The position numbers and the translations under genes are program-made. A DNA stretch of 64,000 nucleotides, taken from contig CANSPP010000002.1 of assembly GCA_947648905.1 (NCBI GenBank), forward strand, positions 245,219 to 309,218, in the 5' to 3' direction. The notes beneath the pieces are model-generated. The model was not told the origin of the DNA and made no database searches. It saw only the letters and a program-made list of their open reading frames with translations. Below are positions 7,797 to 18,989 of this stretch, in pieces; positions within the stretch are counted from its first letter, which is position 1; each line of letters opens with the position of its first letter. The DNA is from an uncultured Clostridium sp. (GTDB taxonomy: Bacteria; Bacillota; Clostridia; TANB77; CAG-508).

Positions 7797-10700
7797 TTCT
7801 ACACTTTTTAAACTTGCTATCATATCGATTTTCTTTAATATAAAATGAATAATATAATTTACAGTAATAGAGAAAAACAAAGTAATAATTGCTGAAAATA
7901 CATAACTAGAAGCAAAAATCTTTTGCATAAATTTTAAGCTATCTATTTCTATGCTAACAATAATTGCACCAGTCATTAAAGTTCCTAAAATTAGTCCTAA
8001 TAGTATTCCTAAAACAGTAAATATTATATTTTCTTTATTTATATAATTATCAACTTCTTTATCGTGGAAGCCCAAAACTTTTAGGGTTGCAATTTCTCTT
8101 TGTCTTTCGCCTATGTTTATATTGGCTAAATTGTATAACACTACAAATGCTAACAATGCTGAAGCTATAATTAATACTACTACAACATAGTTCATTGTAT
8201 TTAGCATATCACTTACTGTTTCCATTAAAGTAGAAATAATTGATACTGACGCAACTCCATCTATTTTTAAAAGTTGTTCTTTCATTTCATTTTGCTCGTT
8301 TTCGCTCATATTTTTTGTATTTAACATAATCATATTGGTTTTGTATGAACTTATATTTTGTTCATACAAACTTTTTGACATATATATATAATGTCCAACA
8401 TAATTTTTTACTATTCCATCTACTTTAAATGTATAATTTATTCCCTCTCCATCAATAAAAGTAATTTCGTCTTCTTTATTGATATTAAGCTGTTCTGCTA
8501 TTTTATCTGTGATAATAACTCCATTGTCTGATAAAGACAAGTTGTTATTTTGCATATAATCTTTTAATTCGCATACTTGATTGATTTTCTCTTTTTCTTC
8601 TGGAACAAAAACATTTACATCATATTTTTTATTTCCATTAGATATTGTTCCTGTTGTTGCACATACTTTCGTATAGTTTTCTACTTTTTCATTTTCCTTC
8701 AAGTTTTGTTCAATTTGCTCTAAATTATTTGTATTTAACAATGTAACTGATGCTTCATATTTGAACAATTCTCTAAATTGTACGTTTGGTATATCTACAA
8801 CAGAATCTCTTATTCCAAATCCGGTTAGCATTAGCCCTGTACAGCCTGCAATTCCAATTATAGTCATTAATGCTCTTTTTTTGTATCTAAATATATTCCT
8901 TGTTGTTACTTTTTGTGAAAAATTTAGCCTTTTCCATATAAAAGTAATTCTTTCCATAAGAATTTTCTTGCCATTTTTAGGTGCTTTTGGTCTCATTAAT
9001 ACTGATGGCATTTGTTTTAATTCTTGATATGCAACAAATATTGTTGTGCCTCCTATGCATATAAATGCTATTATAATTCCTAGCATTCCTATTCCTAATC
9101 TATATGTATAATAGAATTTTGGCATAGTATATATCATAGAATATAAACTCCAAACAATTGCTGGTAATAAGTAAAAACCTAATGTCATTCCAAGTATTCC
9201 ACCTATTACAGATGCAAGTAATGAATATAAAGCATATTTTGCTATAATCTGTATATTTGTATATCCTAGTGCTTTTAATGTTCCTATTTCTACTCTTTCT
9301 TCCTCTACCATTCTTGTCATAGATGTTAAACTAATTAACACTGCTACTAAATAAAAGATTACTGGGAATATTTTAGAAATATTAGATATTGTTTTTATTG
9401 CATCAAATATACTAGTGTATCCTGTGTTGTCCAACCTGTCTTGTATGTACCATTGCCCTTTTTCAATTTTTTTCACGTCTTCTCTTGCTTTGTCTAATTC
9501 TTGTTGCGCCTCTTGTAATTGCTGTTTTACTTCTGCTCTTTGGCTTTCTAGTTCTTGTTCATTTTTTTCAATTTCTAATTTTGCTTCTTGTAATTTATTT
9601 TGATTTGTTTGAATTTCCTTTTTTCCATTTTCTATTTTTGCATAAGTTGTCTTTTTAGTATTTGCAAGTGTTTGTTTTTGTTTATTTAATTCTTGCTTTC
9701 CCTTATTTAGTTCTTGCTCTCCGTAACTTTATTTGTTTTTCTGCTTCTTGTAATTGTGACTGGATTTGATTTTTTTGATTTTCTAATTCTTGTTTCTTAT
9801 CTTGTGCTTGTAAAATTCCTAAATCTATTTGTGTTGTGTCCATTCCAACAGCTTCTAATTGCTTTTTTTGTTCTTGCAAGCTTTCAATTGTCAATTGTGC
9901 TGTCTGTATACCATTTTCTAATTGTTGTATTCCACTACTTGCTTGTTCTTTTTTGATTGCTAATGCTGTTTTTCCTTCTTGCAATTCTTTTTCTTTGGTT
10001 GTAATTTGATTTTCTGCTTCTTTTATTTGATTTTCTGCATTTGCAAATTCTGTATTTGCTTTTTTGGTATTTTTTTCGATTTCTTTTTTAGCATTTTCTA
10101 ATTGTATTTCTGAATTTTCTATTTCTGTCTTTGCATTATTTAGCTTTATTTCAGCATCTTGTATTTTGTTTTCTGCCTCTGTCTTTTTGTCATCAAATTC
10201 TTTTTGGGCATCTTCTAATTTTTTATTTGCTTCATCTATTATTGAATTATATCTTGCCTGCTCTCTTTCTTCTTTTATTTTCTTTATTTTTTCAGTTGTT
10301 TCATTTACTAATTTCAAATATTTTTCACTATTAGTCTCTAGCTCTTTGGCACCTTTAACAGTAATTCCTATTTCTGTATAGTAATTTATATCAATTATGT
10401 TATCTTTTGTATATATGTATAGGTCAATTGAACCATTTCCTACTGACGTTGTTCCTCTCTCTTTGCTTATATATATAGGTGAAGCAACCACTCCTACTAT
10501 TTCAAATTCTTTTTTAGTAAAAATTGTATTATTATTTTCGTCTACATCTTCGTTTTCTATAATTATTTTCTTCCCTATATTACTCTCTTCGTTAATATAT
10601 GCACTGTAACCTTCGTCAATTAGACATTCATTTTCACTTTCTGGCAAACGGCCTTCTATAATAGTTGGTGTATTTATATTTTCGTTATATTCAATTACTT

Positions 10701-11014
10701 TTATAGTTTTCTCAACTTCACCTATTTTTGCTTCTGTATCTTTTGTTTGAATTCCATATGCTTTTTCTACTCCTTCTATTTCTTGTAATGCCTTTATATC
10801 TTCGTCATTTAGTCCCATTGTAGAAATTATGTTTATATCATGCATATTTCCTTCATCTAAATAATGTTCTAATGTATCTTGCATATCTGGGCTACTTGCT
10901 GTTAATCCGAGCAAAGAAACCCACACCTAAAAAAGCCATAAGTAATATGGAAACAAATCTTCTTCTAGTTATGTAGATTGATTTGAAATAATTCTTTATT
11001 AATGACTTTTTCAT
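7794..11014 (-). CDS. large FtsX-type ABC permease with extracellular coiled coil, reading through two CGGA sites
   Basis: Permease partner of the ATPase at 11027-11728. Subtracting one base at 10909 and one at 9723 leaves exactly 1072 codons plus stop. Layout: N-terminal helix (about 20-38), extracellular domain, a long Glu/Gln/Lys-rich coiled coil (about 245-525), then two FtsX blocks with about eight membrane helices. Signatures are EEERVEIGTLKALGYT and ERQREIATLKVLGF. ATG 11014 has an AAAGGA site 12 bases after the ATPase stop. Kinase, regulator, ATPase and permease together resemble an envelope-stress or peptide-resistance module. That role is inference. In the zero frame translation would end about 40 codons in. 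Confidence 0.82.
9723..9723 (-). other. CGGA +1 site, second in the FtsX gene
   Basis: TTA-C-GGA at codon 431. The coiled coil continues as L-G-E-Q-E-L if the base is skipped. The zero frame stops six codons later. Confidence 0.8.
10909..10909 (-). other. CGGA +1 site, first in the FtsX gene
   Basis: GCT-C-GGA at codon 36, in the first membrane helix (FFA-G-LTASS). The zero frame stops five codons later. Confidence 0.8.
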
Positions 11015-11026
11015 ATTTTTCCTTTC

Positions 11027-11728
11027 TTACCATTCAATGTCACTAATTGACATTGGATTTGAATTTATTTCTATTTTTTCAGCTTTTCCATTCTTAAAAT
11101 GAATAACTTTATCAGCCATTGGTGCAATAGCTCCATTATGAGTTATAATTATAATTGTCATTTGCTCTTTTCTAGCCATATCTTGCAATAATTTCAAAAT
11201 ACTCTTACCAGTTTTATAATCTAAAGCCCCTGTTGGTTCGTCACATAACAACAACTTAGGATTTTTAGCAATCGCCCTTGCAATTGCAACTCTTTGTTGT
11301 TCCCCACCAGATAGTTGAGAAGGAAAATTGTCCTTTCTATTAGATAATTCTACTTTGTCTAAAATTTCGTCAACATCTAAAGCATCTTTACATAGTTGTG
11401 TTGCAAGCTCCACATTCTCTTTTGCTGTTAAATTTTGAACCAAATTATAAAATTGAAAAACAAAACCAATATCATTTCTTCTATACTCAATTAGTTGTCT
11501 ATTATTTAACTTCGAAATTTCTTTACCATCTACAAAAACTTTTCCAGATGTTGGTTTATCCATTCCACCTAAAATATTTAAAGCTGTAGTTTTTCCTGCT
11601 CCTGATGGTCCTACTATTACGACAAGTTCTCCTTTATTAATCTCAAAATTTGTATCTTCAAGAGCTTTTATTGTAACTTCACCCATCTTATATTCTTTTA
11701 TAACACTCTTAAACTCAATATATGACAT
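11027..11728 (-). CDS. ABC transporter ATPase of the LolD/MacB type
   Basis: 233 residues forming one complete nucleotide-binding domain: Walker [10 protein letters not shown] (about 39-47), Q-loop, signature [15 protein letters not shown], Walker [13 protein letters not shown] and the switch His in ITHN. The best match is to the ATPases that partner FtsX/MacB-type permeases, and the permease gene begins 12 bases downstream. It follows the histidine kinase by 20 bases, so regulator, kinase, ATPase and permease form one operon. Confidence 0.93.
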   Translation of the reverse strand: MSYIEFKSVIKEYKMGEVTIKALEDTNFEINKGELVVIVGPSGAGKTTALNILGGMDKPTSGKVFVDGKEISKLNNRQLIEYRRNDIGFVFQFYNLVQNLTAKENVELATQLCKDALDVDEILDKVELSNRKDNFPSQLSGGEQQRVAIARAIAKNPKLLLCDEPTGALDYKTGKSILKLLQDMARKEQMTIIIITHNGAIAPMADKVIHFKNGKAEKIEINSNPMSISDIEW

Positions 11729-11748
11729 AACACAACCTTCTTCCTGCT

Positions 11749-12865
11749 TTATTCTATAATTATCTTATTATTTTTTACATTATATAGTGGTAATTTAACT
11801 TTTACCGTAGTTCCTTGATTTTCTTTACTTTCTACTTCTATTGTTCCTTCTGATAATTCTATAATTCTTTTTACTATTGCTAATCCCAAGCCACAACCTT
11901 CTTCTGAGTGTGACTTATCTATTTGATAAAATCTTTCAAATATTTTTTCTACTTCCGCTTCTGGCATTCCTACACCATAATCTCTTATTATTATATTTAT
12001 ATAACCATTTTTGTTCAATACTTTTACATCAATTTTTCCATTTTGTTTTGAAAATTTAATAGCATTATCTAATAAATTTACCCAAACTTGAAATATTAAT
12101 TCTTCATCACCTAAAAAACAACATTCCTCTAGACTAACATTGATTTTTATATCTTTTTCGGCCCATTTTGGTTCTAAAAGAGAAATTGCTCTTCTTATTT
12201 GTTCGGCTACTAAAATTTCTTGCTTATTAGTAATTCTGTCTTGATTATGTAATTTCGAAAGTTTTAACATCTTACCAGTTAGATTTGTAAGTCTTTCGGA
12301 TTCCTCTATAATAATATTTGAATATTCTTCCCTTTCTTCATCTGATAAATCTTTTTCTTTCAATAATTTTGCAAAACCTTCTATTGAAGAAATTGGTGTT
12401 TTTATTTCGTGTGATACATTATTTATAAATTCTGTTTGCAAATTTTCTGTACTTTGCAATTCTTTTATCATTTTATTAAAGTTATGCGTAACTTCGCCTA
12501 TCTCGTCTTCTCTCTTAGTTTCTAACTCTATATCATATTCTCCGAGAAGCTACTTTTTTTGTAGCATCATTTAATTGTTTTATTGGCTGTAGCATTTTTT
12601 TAGTGTTAATCCTAATTAATATTGCACTAATTAATACAATGTTTACTATTGCCAATAGCAAAAAGCTTGTTGCAATAAATAAAATTTCTCCTATATCTTC
12701 TTTTCCACTTATATTGAATTCTATTAACTTTGTATTTATTGATGGCACTACAAATATATAGAATCCTATAAGTGTAATTATTATTACCATTGAAATTGAT
12801 ATTATAAAACTTCTTGTTAATGATCTTTGTATTGATTTTCTTTTCCCTAAAATTTTTTCTAACAT
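11749..12865 (-). CDS. sensor histidine kinase, reading through one CGGA site
   Basis: Skipping base 12544 gives 371 residues: helix 1 (about 16-36), a short loop, helix 2 (about 60-82), a HAMP domain crossing the site, then HisKA with the phosphoacceptor in NVSHEIKTPISS. The ATPase has N (NLLDNAIKFS), G1 (DYGVGMP), F (FERFYQ) and G2 (GCGLGLAIVKR) boxes. The ATG directly follows the response-regulator stop. The very short sensor loop and the neighbouring FtsX transporter are typical of kinases that sense through their transporter. The zero frame would end within the HAMP domain. Confidence 0.87.
12544..12544 (-). other. CGGA +1 site in the histidine kinase
   Basis: TCT-C-GGA at codon 108 (VAS-G-EYDIE in the HAMP domain). 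The zero frame stops three codons after the site. Confidence 0.8.
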
Positions 12866-13546
12866 TTACTTTTCTCCATTTATTATTGATTTATAACCTA
12901 TTCCTCTTACTGTTACTATTTCAAACTCATTTAGTTCTACTAATTTTTCTCTAATTCTTTTAATATGAACATCTACTGTTCTATAGTCAGATTCATTTTC
13001 TAATCCCCAAATTTCTTCCATTAATTCTTGTCTTGTAAAAATTTTGTTAGGATTACTTAATAATTTATACAATAGATAAAATTCCTTTTGTGCTAGTATA
13101 TAGCTTTTATCTTCTCTTATAACAGATAACTGGTCATAGTTTAATACTAACTTTCCTATTTTTATTTTCTTTTCAGCTGTAAGGCTTGCTCTTTTTAATA
13201 AAGCTTTTACTCTTAATGATAATTCTTCTATATCTATTGGCTTTACCATATAATCATCAGCGCCTACAAAAAATCCTTCCTTTTTGTCATTTATTGTGCT
13301 TTTAGCTGTTATTAGTAATATAGGCGTGTTATAATTTGCGGTTCTTAACTCTCTTGTTAGTTCATATCCATCCATTTTTGGCATCATTATATCTGTTACT
13401 ATTAAATCTATGTAATTTTTGTCTAGTACATCTAGTGCTTCTACTCCGTTTGTTGCTTCATATGTGTTATATTGTTCTCTTTTTAAACATGTTGTTATTA
13501 ATTTTCGTAAATTTTTGTCATCTTCTACTACTAAAATATTAAACAT
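12866..13546 (-). CDS. OmpR/PhoB-family response regulator
   Basis: 226 residues. The receiver domain has the acidic pair VVEDDKN, the phosphorylatable Asp in VTDIMMPKMDG (about residue 53) and Lys in ITAKS. The C-terminal winged helix carries LVLNYDQLSV, LLSNPNKIFTRQELMEEIWG and the RTVDVHIKRIREKL recognition region. AGAGGTG precedes ATG 13546. It is first in the operon with its kinase (no gap), so it likely controls the transporter genes behind it. Confidence 0.95.
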   Translation of the reverse strand: MFNILVVEDDKNLRKLITTCLKREQYNTYEATNGVEALDVLDKNYIDLIVTDIMMPKMDGYELTRELRTANYNTPILLITAKSTINDKKEGFFVGADDYMVKPIDIEELSLRVKALLKRASLTAEKKIKIGKLVLNYDQLSVIREDKSYILAQKEFYLLYKLLSNPNKIFTRQELMEEIWGLENESDYRTVDVHIKRIREKLVELNEFEIVTVRGIGYKSIINGEK

Positions 13547-13564
13547 TTCTACACCTCTATTTTT

Positions 13565-13607
13565 AAAGACTTAGTAGTAACTTTTGCAATGTTCTACTAA
13601 GCCTTTA
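13565..13607 (-). terminator. probable terminator after the YhgE-like gene
   Basis: AAAG.CTTAGTAG and CTACTAAG.CTTT arms (one mismatch) with a 12-base loop lie about 45 bases beyond the YhgE-like stop. The T run is short, so termination is likely but not certain. Confidence 0.55.
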
Positions 13608-13652
13608 AATACTTTATATATAATAACCTATATTTCATAAAAAATCTAGACT

Positions 13653-15509
13653 TTATTCGTTTTTATTTTCTTTATTATCATTTATTATTATTTCTTGTTT
13701 ACTTTCTTCTTCTTTCTTTATACTGTCCATTATCATAATAAATTTAACATTTCCTTTATCTCCGTTATTTAACATAGTAAAGTTATTATATTCTTGTGAT
13801 AATTCTTGCAATTTTTCTAATCTATTTGTTATATCTTTTAAGTCTCCATTAATATAGTTACAAATTTTGTCTATTCCTTCTCTATTAAATTTTGTAATTC
13901 CTTCTGTTAAAGTTGTAACGCCATCTGATATTGTAGTTGTTCCTTCTGTTAATTGATTATTTGCTTCAGCTAATTTTTGTGTGTTTGTATCTAATGAACT
14001 TATTCCATTTTTTAATGCTTTTGAACCATTATTTAGGTTTGATGCACCTGTTTGTAATGTTTTTGTTCCTTCTTCTAAAGCATTTGAACCTGCTGTTATT
14101 TTGTTTATTGCTTCTGGTAATTGTCCTACTGCTGTATTTAGATTTCCTAAATTTTCTTTTAATGATTGTGAACCTGCTGTAACTGCATTTAGTCCATTAC
14201 TTAAAGATTGCATTTTTGCATTTGTTTCTTCTGTTGGTGTTAATGCTTTAATTATTTGTTCATTTTCTGCCTTTTGGGCTTTTAGTGTTGCTACTAATTC
14301 TGGTTGTTCTTCTCCTAATGCTTCTATTGTTTTTTGTAACACCGCATTGTTTTTAGTTAGTTCTGTTATAGATGTGGTTGTTGTTTTTGTTAAATTTTCT
14401 TTTAATGTATTTACTCCACTTGCAACTCCAGTTATTCCTGCATTTAAATTTGCACTTCCTTGATATAATGCTTCTATTCCTTGTGGTAAGTTGCTTACAC
14501 TTGAAGATAATTGGTTAATTCCGCTGTTTAGTTGCTCTGCTCCATTTTTTAAATTTTTACTTCCTACATTTAATGTATTAATTCCTTCATCTATTTTATT
14601 ATAATTTGAATTGATTGTTCCTGTCCCTTGAGCAATTTGAGTCATAGCACTATTAAATTCTTGTGATTTTTCTTTGTATGTATATACTCCTGCTTTTAAG
14701 TTATTTGCCCCATCTTCTATTTGTTTACTTGAGCTTTGTAATGTATTTACTTGGCTATATATACCATCTAATTTATTAAATATATCTAAATCGTCTTCTT
14801 CAATTATTTTTGGTGTTACATATGTTACTATATTACTTGATTCAAAATCAGTTGAATCCATTGTTATTTCTATTGTATCTGGTATATCTAATTTGTCCTT
14901 TTTAATATTTAAACTTTCTTGCATTCCAGGTAAACTAATTCCTAAAACTGTAGTTTTACTTCCGTCATCTATAACTTTTCCGTTTGTTATTTCTATGTTT
15001 CTATGATGTTCATTATCTAATATAGTTCCACATACTACTACAAATGGAGTATATAATGTTTCATTTTTTTCATTTATATTAACTGTGTGTGCATCTTTGT
15101 TTTTGTATTCAATTGTGATTTTTACTTTTCCAGATTTTCCTGCTAATTCTTGTGCTGTTATTTCTTTTCCGTCTAATTCATATTTTATGTTACATTCTAT
15201 TGGTAAGTCTTTTTGGCTTTCTCCTTGATAATATATGTCACTTCCATCTGCATTCCATACTAAATTATTTCCATCTTGAGAAAACTCTTCATCCCCATTT
15301 ACGTTCTTTATGTTTAGTAAGTCTGAAATATCATTAATCATTTTTTCTTGATTTTCGTTTGTTATATGGTCACTTACTATTGTACTATAAGTGTTTCCAT
15401 TTGCATCTGTCTTAGAATAAACTGTTTCATCTTTAGTAAATGCCAATACTGGTGTTGTATATGCAAGCATTGTACATAGCAATGCACCTGAAATTATTTT
15501 TTTATTCAT
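13653..15509 (-). CDS. secreted YhgE-like protein with G-x-x-x-L heptad repeats
   Basis: 618 residues. The signal peptide (about 1-23) is followed by a beta-rich domain (about 24-245) and then many copies of an approximately seven-residue motif of the G-x-x-x-L-x-x type (for example LNSGINQL, LNNGSKAL) up to about residue 560, as in YhgE/Pip extracellular domains. It ends in a Lys/Glu-rich tail and lacks the C-terminal membrane domain of true YhgE. It lies 35 bases after the MMPL gene and is probably its periplasm-side partner in one operon. The cargo is unknown. Confidence 0.75.
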   Translation of the reverse strand: MNKKIISGALLCTMLAYTTPVLAFTKDETVYSKTDANGNTYSTIVSDHITNENQEKMINDISDLLNIKNVNGDEEFSQDGNNLVWNADGSDIYYQGESQKDLPIECNIKYELDGKEITAQELAGKSGKVKITIEYKNKDAHTVNINEKNETLYTPFVVVCGTILDNEHHRNIEITNGKVIDDGSKTTVLGISLPGMQESLNIKKDKLDIPDTIEITMDSTDFESSNIVTYVTPKIIEEDDLDIFNKLDGIYSQVNTLQSSSKQIEDGANNLKAGVYTYKEKSQEFNSAMTQIAQGTGTINSNYNKIDEGINTLNVGSKNLKNGAEQLNSGINQLSSSVSNLPQGIEALYQGSANLNAGITGVASGVNTLKENLTKTTTTSITELTKNNAVLQKTIEALGEEQPELVATLKAQKAENEQIIKALTPTEETNAKMQSLSNGLNAVTAGSQSLKENLGNLNTAVGQLPEAINKITAGSNALEEGTKTLQTGASNLNNGSKALKNGISSLDTNTQKLAEANNQLTEGTTTISDGVTTLTEGITKFNREGIDKICNYINGDLKDITNRLEKLQELSQEYNNFTMLNNGDKGNVKFIMIMDSIKKEEESKQEIIINDNKENKNE

Positions 15510-15544
15510 TTTAAATCAAATCCTTTCCATAAATCTTTACAATT

Positions 15545-17614
15545 TTAATTTAAACTGCTTTTCATTTTCAAAGTTGTTTTACAAATTAACTTATCAAAAA
15601 TCATTAAGAATGATGGTAATATTGCAATTACACAAATCATACTAACAATAGCGCCTCTTGACATCAATGTACATAAAGAACCTATCATCTCTATTTTTGA
15701 ATATGCACCTACTCCAAAAGTTGCTCCAAAGAAACATAATCCACTTACTGCAATAGAGCTAATTGATGTTCCCAAAGCTTCGCTTACTGCCTCTTTTTTG
15801 TCTTTTCCATCTTTTCTATTTGTTATATATTTATTTGTAATTAATATTGCATAATCGATTGTTGCTCCTAACTGAATTGTTCCGATAACTATTGACGCAA
15901 CAAATGGCAATATTGTGTTTGTATAATATGGAATTCCCATATTGATAAATATTGCAAGTTCTATTACTGAAATTAATATAACTGGTAATGATATTGATTT
16001 TAATACAATAATCATAATTACAAATATTATTGCAATTGACACTGTATTTACACTGTTGAAATCGTGGTCACTTATTTCTACTAAATCTTTCATCAATGGA
16101 CCTTCACCTGCTAAAATTGCATTTTCATCATATTTCTTTATAATTTCATTTACTTTAGCTACTTGATTATTTAATTCATCTGTTGCCATTTCATATTTCG
16201 AATTTATCAAAATCATTTGATACTTATCATTTTGGAAGATTTCTATTAAAGCTTTTGGTAAAGCTTCTTTTGGTATTCCTAAATCTGCAATTTTTGAATA
16301 TCCTGCTGTCCATTCTATACCATCTAATTTTTCTATTTCTTCTAACATATTATTTACTTGGTAATCTGGAACATCTTTATCTATTAATAATAATTCCATT
16401 GAAACCATATTAAACTTATCTTTTAATTCATTATTTGCAACTACACTATCTAACGTTTCAGGTAATGATTTATCTAAGTTATAATAAATCCCTGTATTGT
16501 TGTATCCATAAAATGCTATTGGTAAAATTATAATAAAAGCTATTGCTATTGCCTTGTAATGTTTTATTACAAAGTTCTTAATTCCTGTAAATTTAGGAAA
16601 AATTTCTTTATGTTTAGTCTTATCAATCCAATTATTTAATACTAATATCATACTTGGAAGAACTGTTACAACTGAAATAACACCTAAAAGAACTCCTTTT
16701 GCCATAACAATTCCTATATCTTTTCCAAGAGTAAGGTTCATACTACATAACGCTAAAAATCCTGCTATTGTTGTAAGTGAACTTCCTACTACTGATAGCA
16801 ATGTTTTTGAAATTGCATTTGCCATTGCTTCATCATTATCGCTTGTATGCTCTTTTTCTTGCATATAACTATGATATAAGAAAATGGCAAAATCCATTGT
16901 TACACCTAATTGCAATACTGCACTTATTGCTTTTGTTATATATGAAATTTGACCTAGAAAAACATTACTTCCCATATTGTATAAAATCGCAATACCTATA
17001 TTTAATAATAATAAAATTGGTGCAACATATGAATCAAGTGCTAATTCTAATATAATTAAGCATAGAATTACCGCTATAACAACATATATAACAATTTCAG
17101 AATCTGACAGCTCCCTTGTATCCAAAACAGTTGCTGTCATACCACTTACCTTACAATGTTCATCTGTTATATCCCTTAAAGTTTGCACTGTTTGCATCGT
17201 CTCATCAGAAGAAATCTGCTCTTTAAAAGTAACTAACATTATTGTTTCATTATCTTTATAAATCTTCTCTTTCACATCTTCTGGTATCATCTCTTCTGGA
17301 ATAGTTGTACCCATCACATCTGCAATACTTACAACTTTCTCTACATTATCTATTACTTTAAATTTATCCTCTAACTTCTTTATATCTTTCGTATTCATAT
17401 CTTCCAACAAGACTACTGAAAACGCACCCATATCAAAATCTTCTGATAATATCTTTTCACCCTTTATAGTCTCAACATCTTCTGGAAGATACACTAAAAT
17501 ATCATAATTAATCCTTGTTGCCTTCATTCCTATGACTGACGGAATTAGCAATAATAATGCAACAATTAAAATTAATCTTTTGTGTTTACAAATTGCCTTT
17601 CCTAACTTATGCAT
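15545..17614 (-). CDS. MMPL/RND-family exporter
   Basis: 689 residues from ATG 17614, which has an AAAGGAG site. A longer start at 17650 lies in a REP-like hairpin and is rejected. Two repeats each have one helix, a large external loop and five helices. The RND motif appears as LGVTMDFAIFLYHSYMQE in the first half and LGATIDYAILITNKYITN in the second (the Asp carries the proton). Such proteins export lipids or hydrophobic compounds. The YhgE-like gene follows directly. Confidence 0.88.
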   Translation of the reverse strand: MHKLGKAICKHKRLILIVALLLLIPSVIGMKATRINYDILVYLPEDVETIKGEKILSEDFDMGAFSVVLLEDMNTKDIKKLEDKFKVIDNVEKVVSIADVMGTTIPEEMIPEDVKEKIYKDNETIMLVTFKEQISSDETMQTVQTLRDITDEHCKVSGMTATVLDTRELSDSEIVIYVVIAVILCLIILELALDSYVAPILLLLNIGIAILYNMGSNVFLGQISYITKAISAVLQLGVTMDFAIFLYHSYMQEKEHTSDNDEAMANAISKTLLSVVGSSLTTIAGFLALCSMNLTLGKDIGIVMAKGVLLGVISVVTVLPSMILVLNNWIDKTKHKEIFPKFTGIKNFVIKHYKAIAIAFIIILPIAFYGYNNTGIYYNLDKSLPETLDSVVANNELKDKFNMVSMELLLIDKDVPDYQVNNMLEEIEKLDGIEWTAGYSKIADLGIPKEALPKALIEIFQNDKYQMILINSKYEMATDELNNQVAKVNEIIKKYDENAILAGEGPLMKDLVEISDHDFNSVNTVSIAIIFVIMIIVLKSISLPVILISVIELAIFINMGIPYYTNTILPFVASIVIGTIQLGATIDYAILITNKYITNRKDGKDKKEAVSEALGTSISSIAVSGLCFFGATFGVGAYSKIEMIGSLCTLMSRGAIVSMICVIAILPSFLMIFDKLICKTTLKMKSSLN

Positions 17615-17639
17615 AAAAATACTCCTTTCTTTTTTGCAT

Positions 17640-17670
17640 CCTGCCATCAAGGTCCGTCCCTAGTGGCAGG
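17640..17670. repeat. REP-like hairpin, copy 3
   Basis: CCTGCCA and TGGCAGG arms around TCAAGGTCCGTCCCTAG. It matches the loop and stem of the element at 7756-7796 and lies in the leader of the MMPL gene, just before its ribosome site. Confidence 0.65.
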
Positions 17671-17689
17671 TTTTGATTTTTGAATTATA

Positions 17690-17740
17690 CAACAAAAAAA
17701 TGAACTAATTATGAACTTTTTTGTTCATAATTAATTCATT
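17690..17740 (-). terminator. Rho-independent terminator after ytfJ
   Basis: AATGAA.TAATTATGAAC and GTTCATAATTA.TTCATT form an 18-bp stem (one mismatch) with an A6 loop and a following T run, 15 bases after the ytfJ stop. Confidence 0.88.
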
Positions 17741-17754
17741 TGCTAAAATGTGTT

Positions 17755-18360
17755 TTATTCATCTTCTAATGTTTCATCATATTCGAATTCATAATCTTCA
17801 TCGACTTCTATAATTTCTTCCTTTTTTACTTTTTTTGCTGCTTGTTCTATTTTATCTTCTGCTTCTTTTTTCTTTTTATTTTGATTTTCAATTGTATCTT
17901 TATGCTTTTTTTGCATTTCTTTTAATATATTTTGAGTTTCTTCTTTTTTATTTTGCATATGTTTATTAAGCATATTATTTGTCTTTTCTATTAAGTCTGG
18001 TATATAGTCTAATAGCTTATCAAGTGAAGAAGAATGGTTTACTGGCATTAGTTTTACATTGTTTGGTTGAATTACTAAAAACGCGATTGGGTTAATTGTA
18101 ACTCCTGCCCCTGATCCTCCACCAAATGGTAATCTATACTGAATTTCTTCTTCTTTATCTCTTTTGCTATATTCGTCTATTGTCTCTCCTTTAAATTCAC
18201 TTCCTCCTGCTGCAAATCCAAATGAAACTTTTGATATTGGTATTATAACGATGTTGTTTGATGTTTCAATTGGCTCTCCTATTATTGTGTTTACGTCTAT
18301 CATATCTTGAATACTACTCATAGCTGTAGTCATAAGTCCTTCTATTGGATGTTCGCTCAT
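17755..18360 (-). CDS. ytfJ: sporulation protein YtfJ (GerW)
   Basis: 201 residues. The N-terminal GerW domain (about 1-120) has the family signatures MTTAMSSIQDMIDVNTIIGEP, SKVSFGFAAGGSEF and LPFGGGSGAGVTINPIAFLV. A Lys/Glu-rich tail (about 120-201) extends it beyond the usual length. YtfJ/GerW is made in the forespore and is needed for germination in Bacillus. The start overlaps the DUF2953 gene end by 47 bases, an arrangement commonly seen in Clostridia. Confidence 0.93.
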   Translation of the reverse strand: MSEHPIEGLMTTAMSSIQDMIDVNTIIGEPIETSNNIVIIPISKVSFGFAAGGSEFKGETIDEYSKRDKEEEIQYRLPFGGGSGAGVTINPIAFLVIQPNNVKLMPVNHSSSLDKLLDYIPDLIEKTNNMLNKHMQNKKEETQNILKEMQKKHKDTIENQNKKKKEAEDKIEQAAKKVKKEEIIEVDEDYEFEYDETLEDE

Positions 18361-18928
18361 TTCTATCCACTCCTTCTTTTTTGTTTAAGATGTATATTAT
18401 ATTTATAATATGTATCATCTTTATTTCAAATATACCTGAAAATAGTATATTTATTAAATTTTGGTTTATATAGATTGGTTTGATTTCGAATTTTTGATTT
18501 TGTTCTTTTTTTATTTTTCTACTAAATATAATTGATAATATTGTACTTATTACTGGAACTATTATTGCTGTGAGTGCTGCATTCTCGGTTCCCATTTCTA
18601 TTTTTAGATTGATATTGTCTATATCTATGTTTAACCTTTTAAATGCTTTTATTATTTTTAAGTCCAATTGTTTGTTGGCCATTAATTCTTCAATGTTTAT
18701 TTTTTCTATTTGCTTCTTTAATTCTATTTTTTCTAGTCTCGTTTTTGTCAGATTTATCTTTATTATTGGTATTTTTTTTAATATGCATAGTTTAATAATT
18801 AATTTATAGTCCTGATTTATGTGTCTTGGTTGTCTTTGCGATGTAATTTTTAAATTTTCTATTTCTATTATTATTTTTGAAAATAGAAATAAAAGTATTA
18901 TTATTGAAAATATAAAAAGAAAAACCAA
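18314..18928 (-). CDS. DUF2953 membrane protein (YtfI-like)
   Basis: 204 residues from TTG 18928, chosen because AGGAGG stands eight bases before it. It has one N-terminal helix (about 2-18), a basic central region, a second hydrophobic stretch (about 117-136) and the NERTSNRRTYDYSYE end typical of DUF2953 proteins overlapping ytfJ. Its function is unknown. Constant linkage to ytfJ suggests a sporulation role. It follows scpA by 61 bases. Confidence 0.85.
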   Translation of the reverse strand: MVFLFIFSIIILLFLFSKIIIEIENLKITSQRQPRHINQDYKLIIKLCILKKIPIIKINLTKTRLEKIELKKQIEKINIEELMANKQLDLKIIKAFKRLNIDIDNINLKIEMGTENAALTAIIVPVISTILSIIFSRKIKKEQNQKFEIKPIYINQNLINILFSGIFEIKMIHIINIIYILNKKEGVDRNERTSNRRTYDYSYE

Positions 18929-18989
18929 TATATTCGCCTCCTTTTAGACGATTTATATTAGTTTTTCCATTTTTTACTTTTTTAAACAT

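Noticed and set aside
17615-17650. Upstream start for the MMPL gene
   Set aside because: It lies in a REP-like hairpin and lacks a ribosome site; ATG 17614 has AAAGGAG at proper spacing.
18804-18989. Possible 61-residue gene between scpA and DUF2953
   Set aside because: It overlaps the DUF2953 gene in another frame, has no ribosome site of its own and an Asn/Lys-only composition typical of a shadow.
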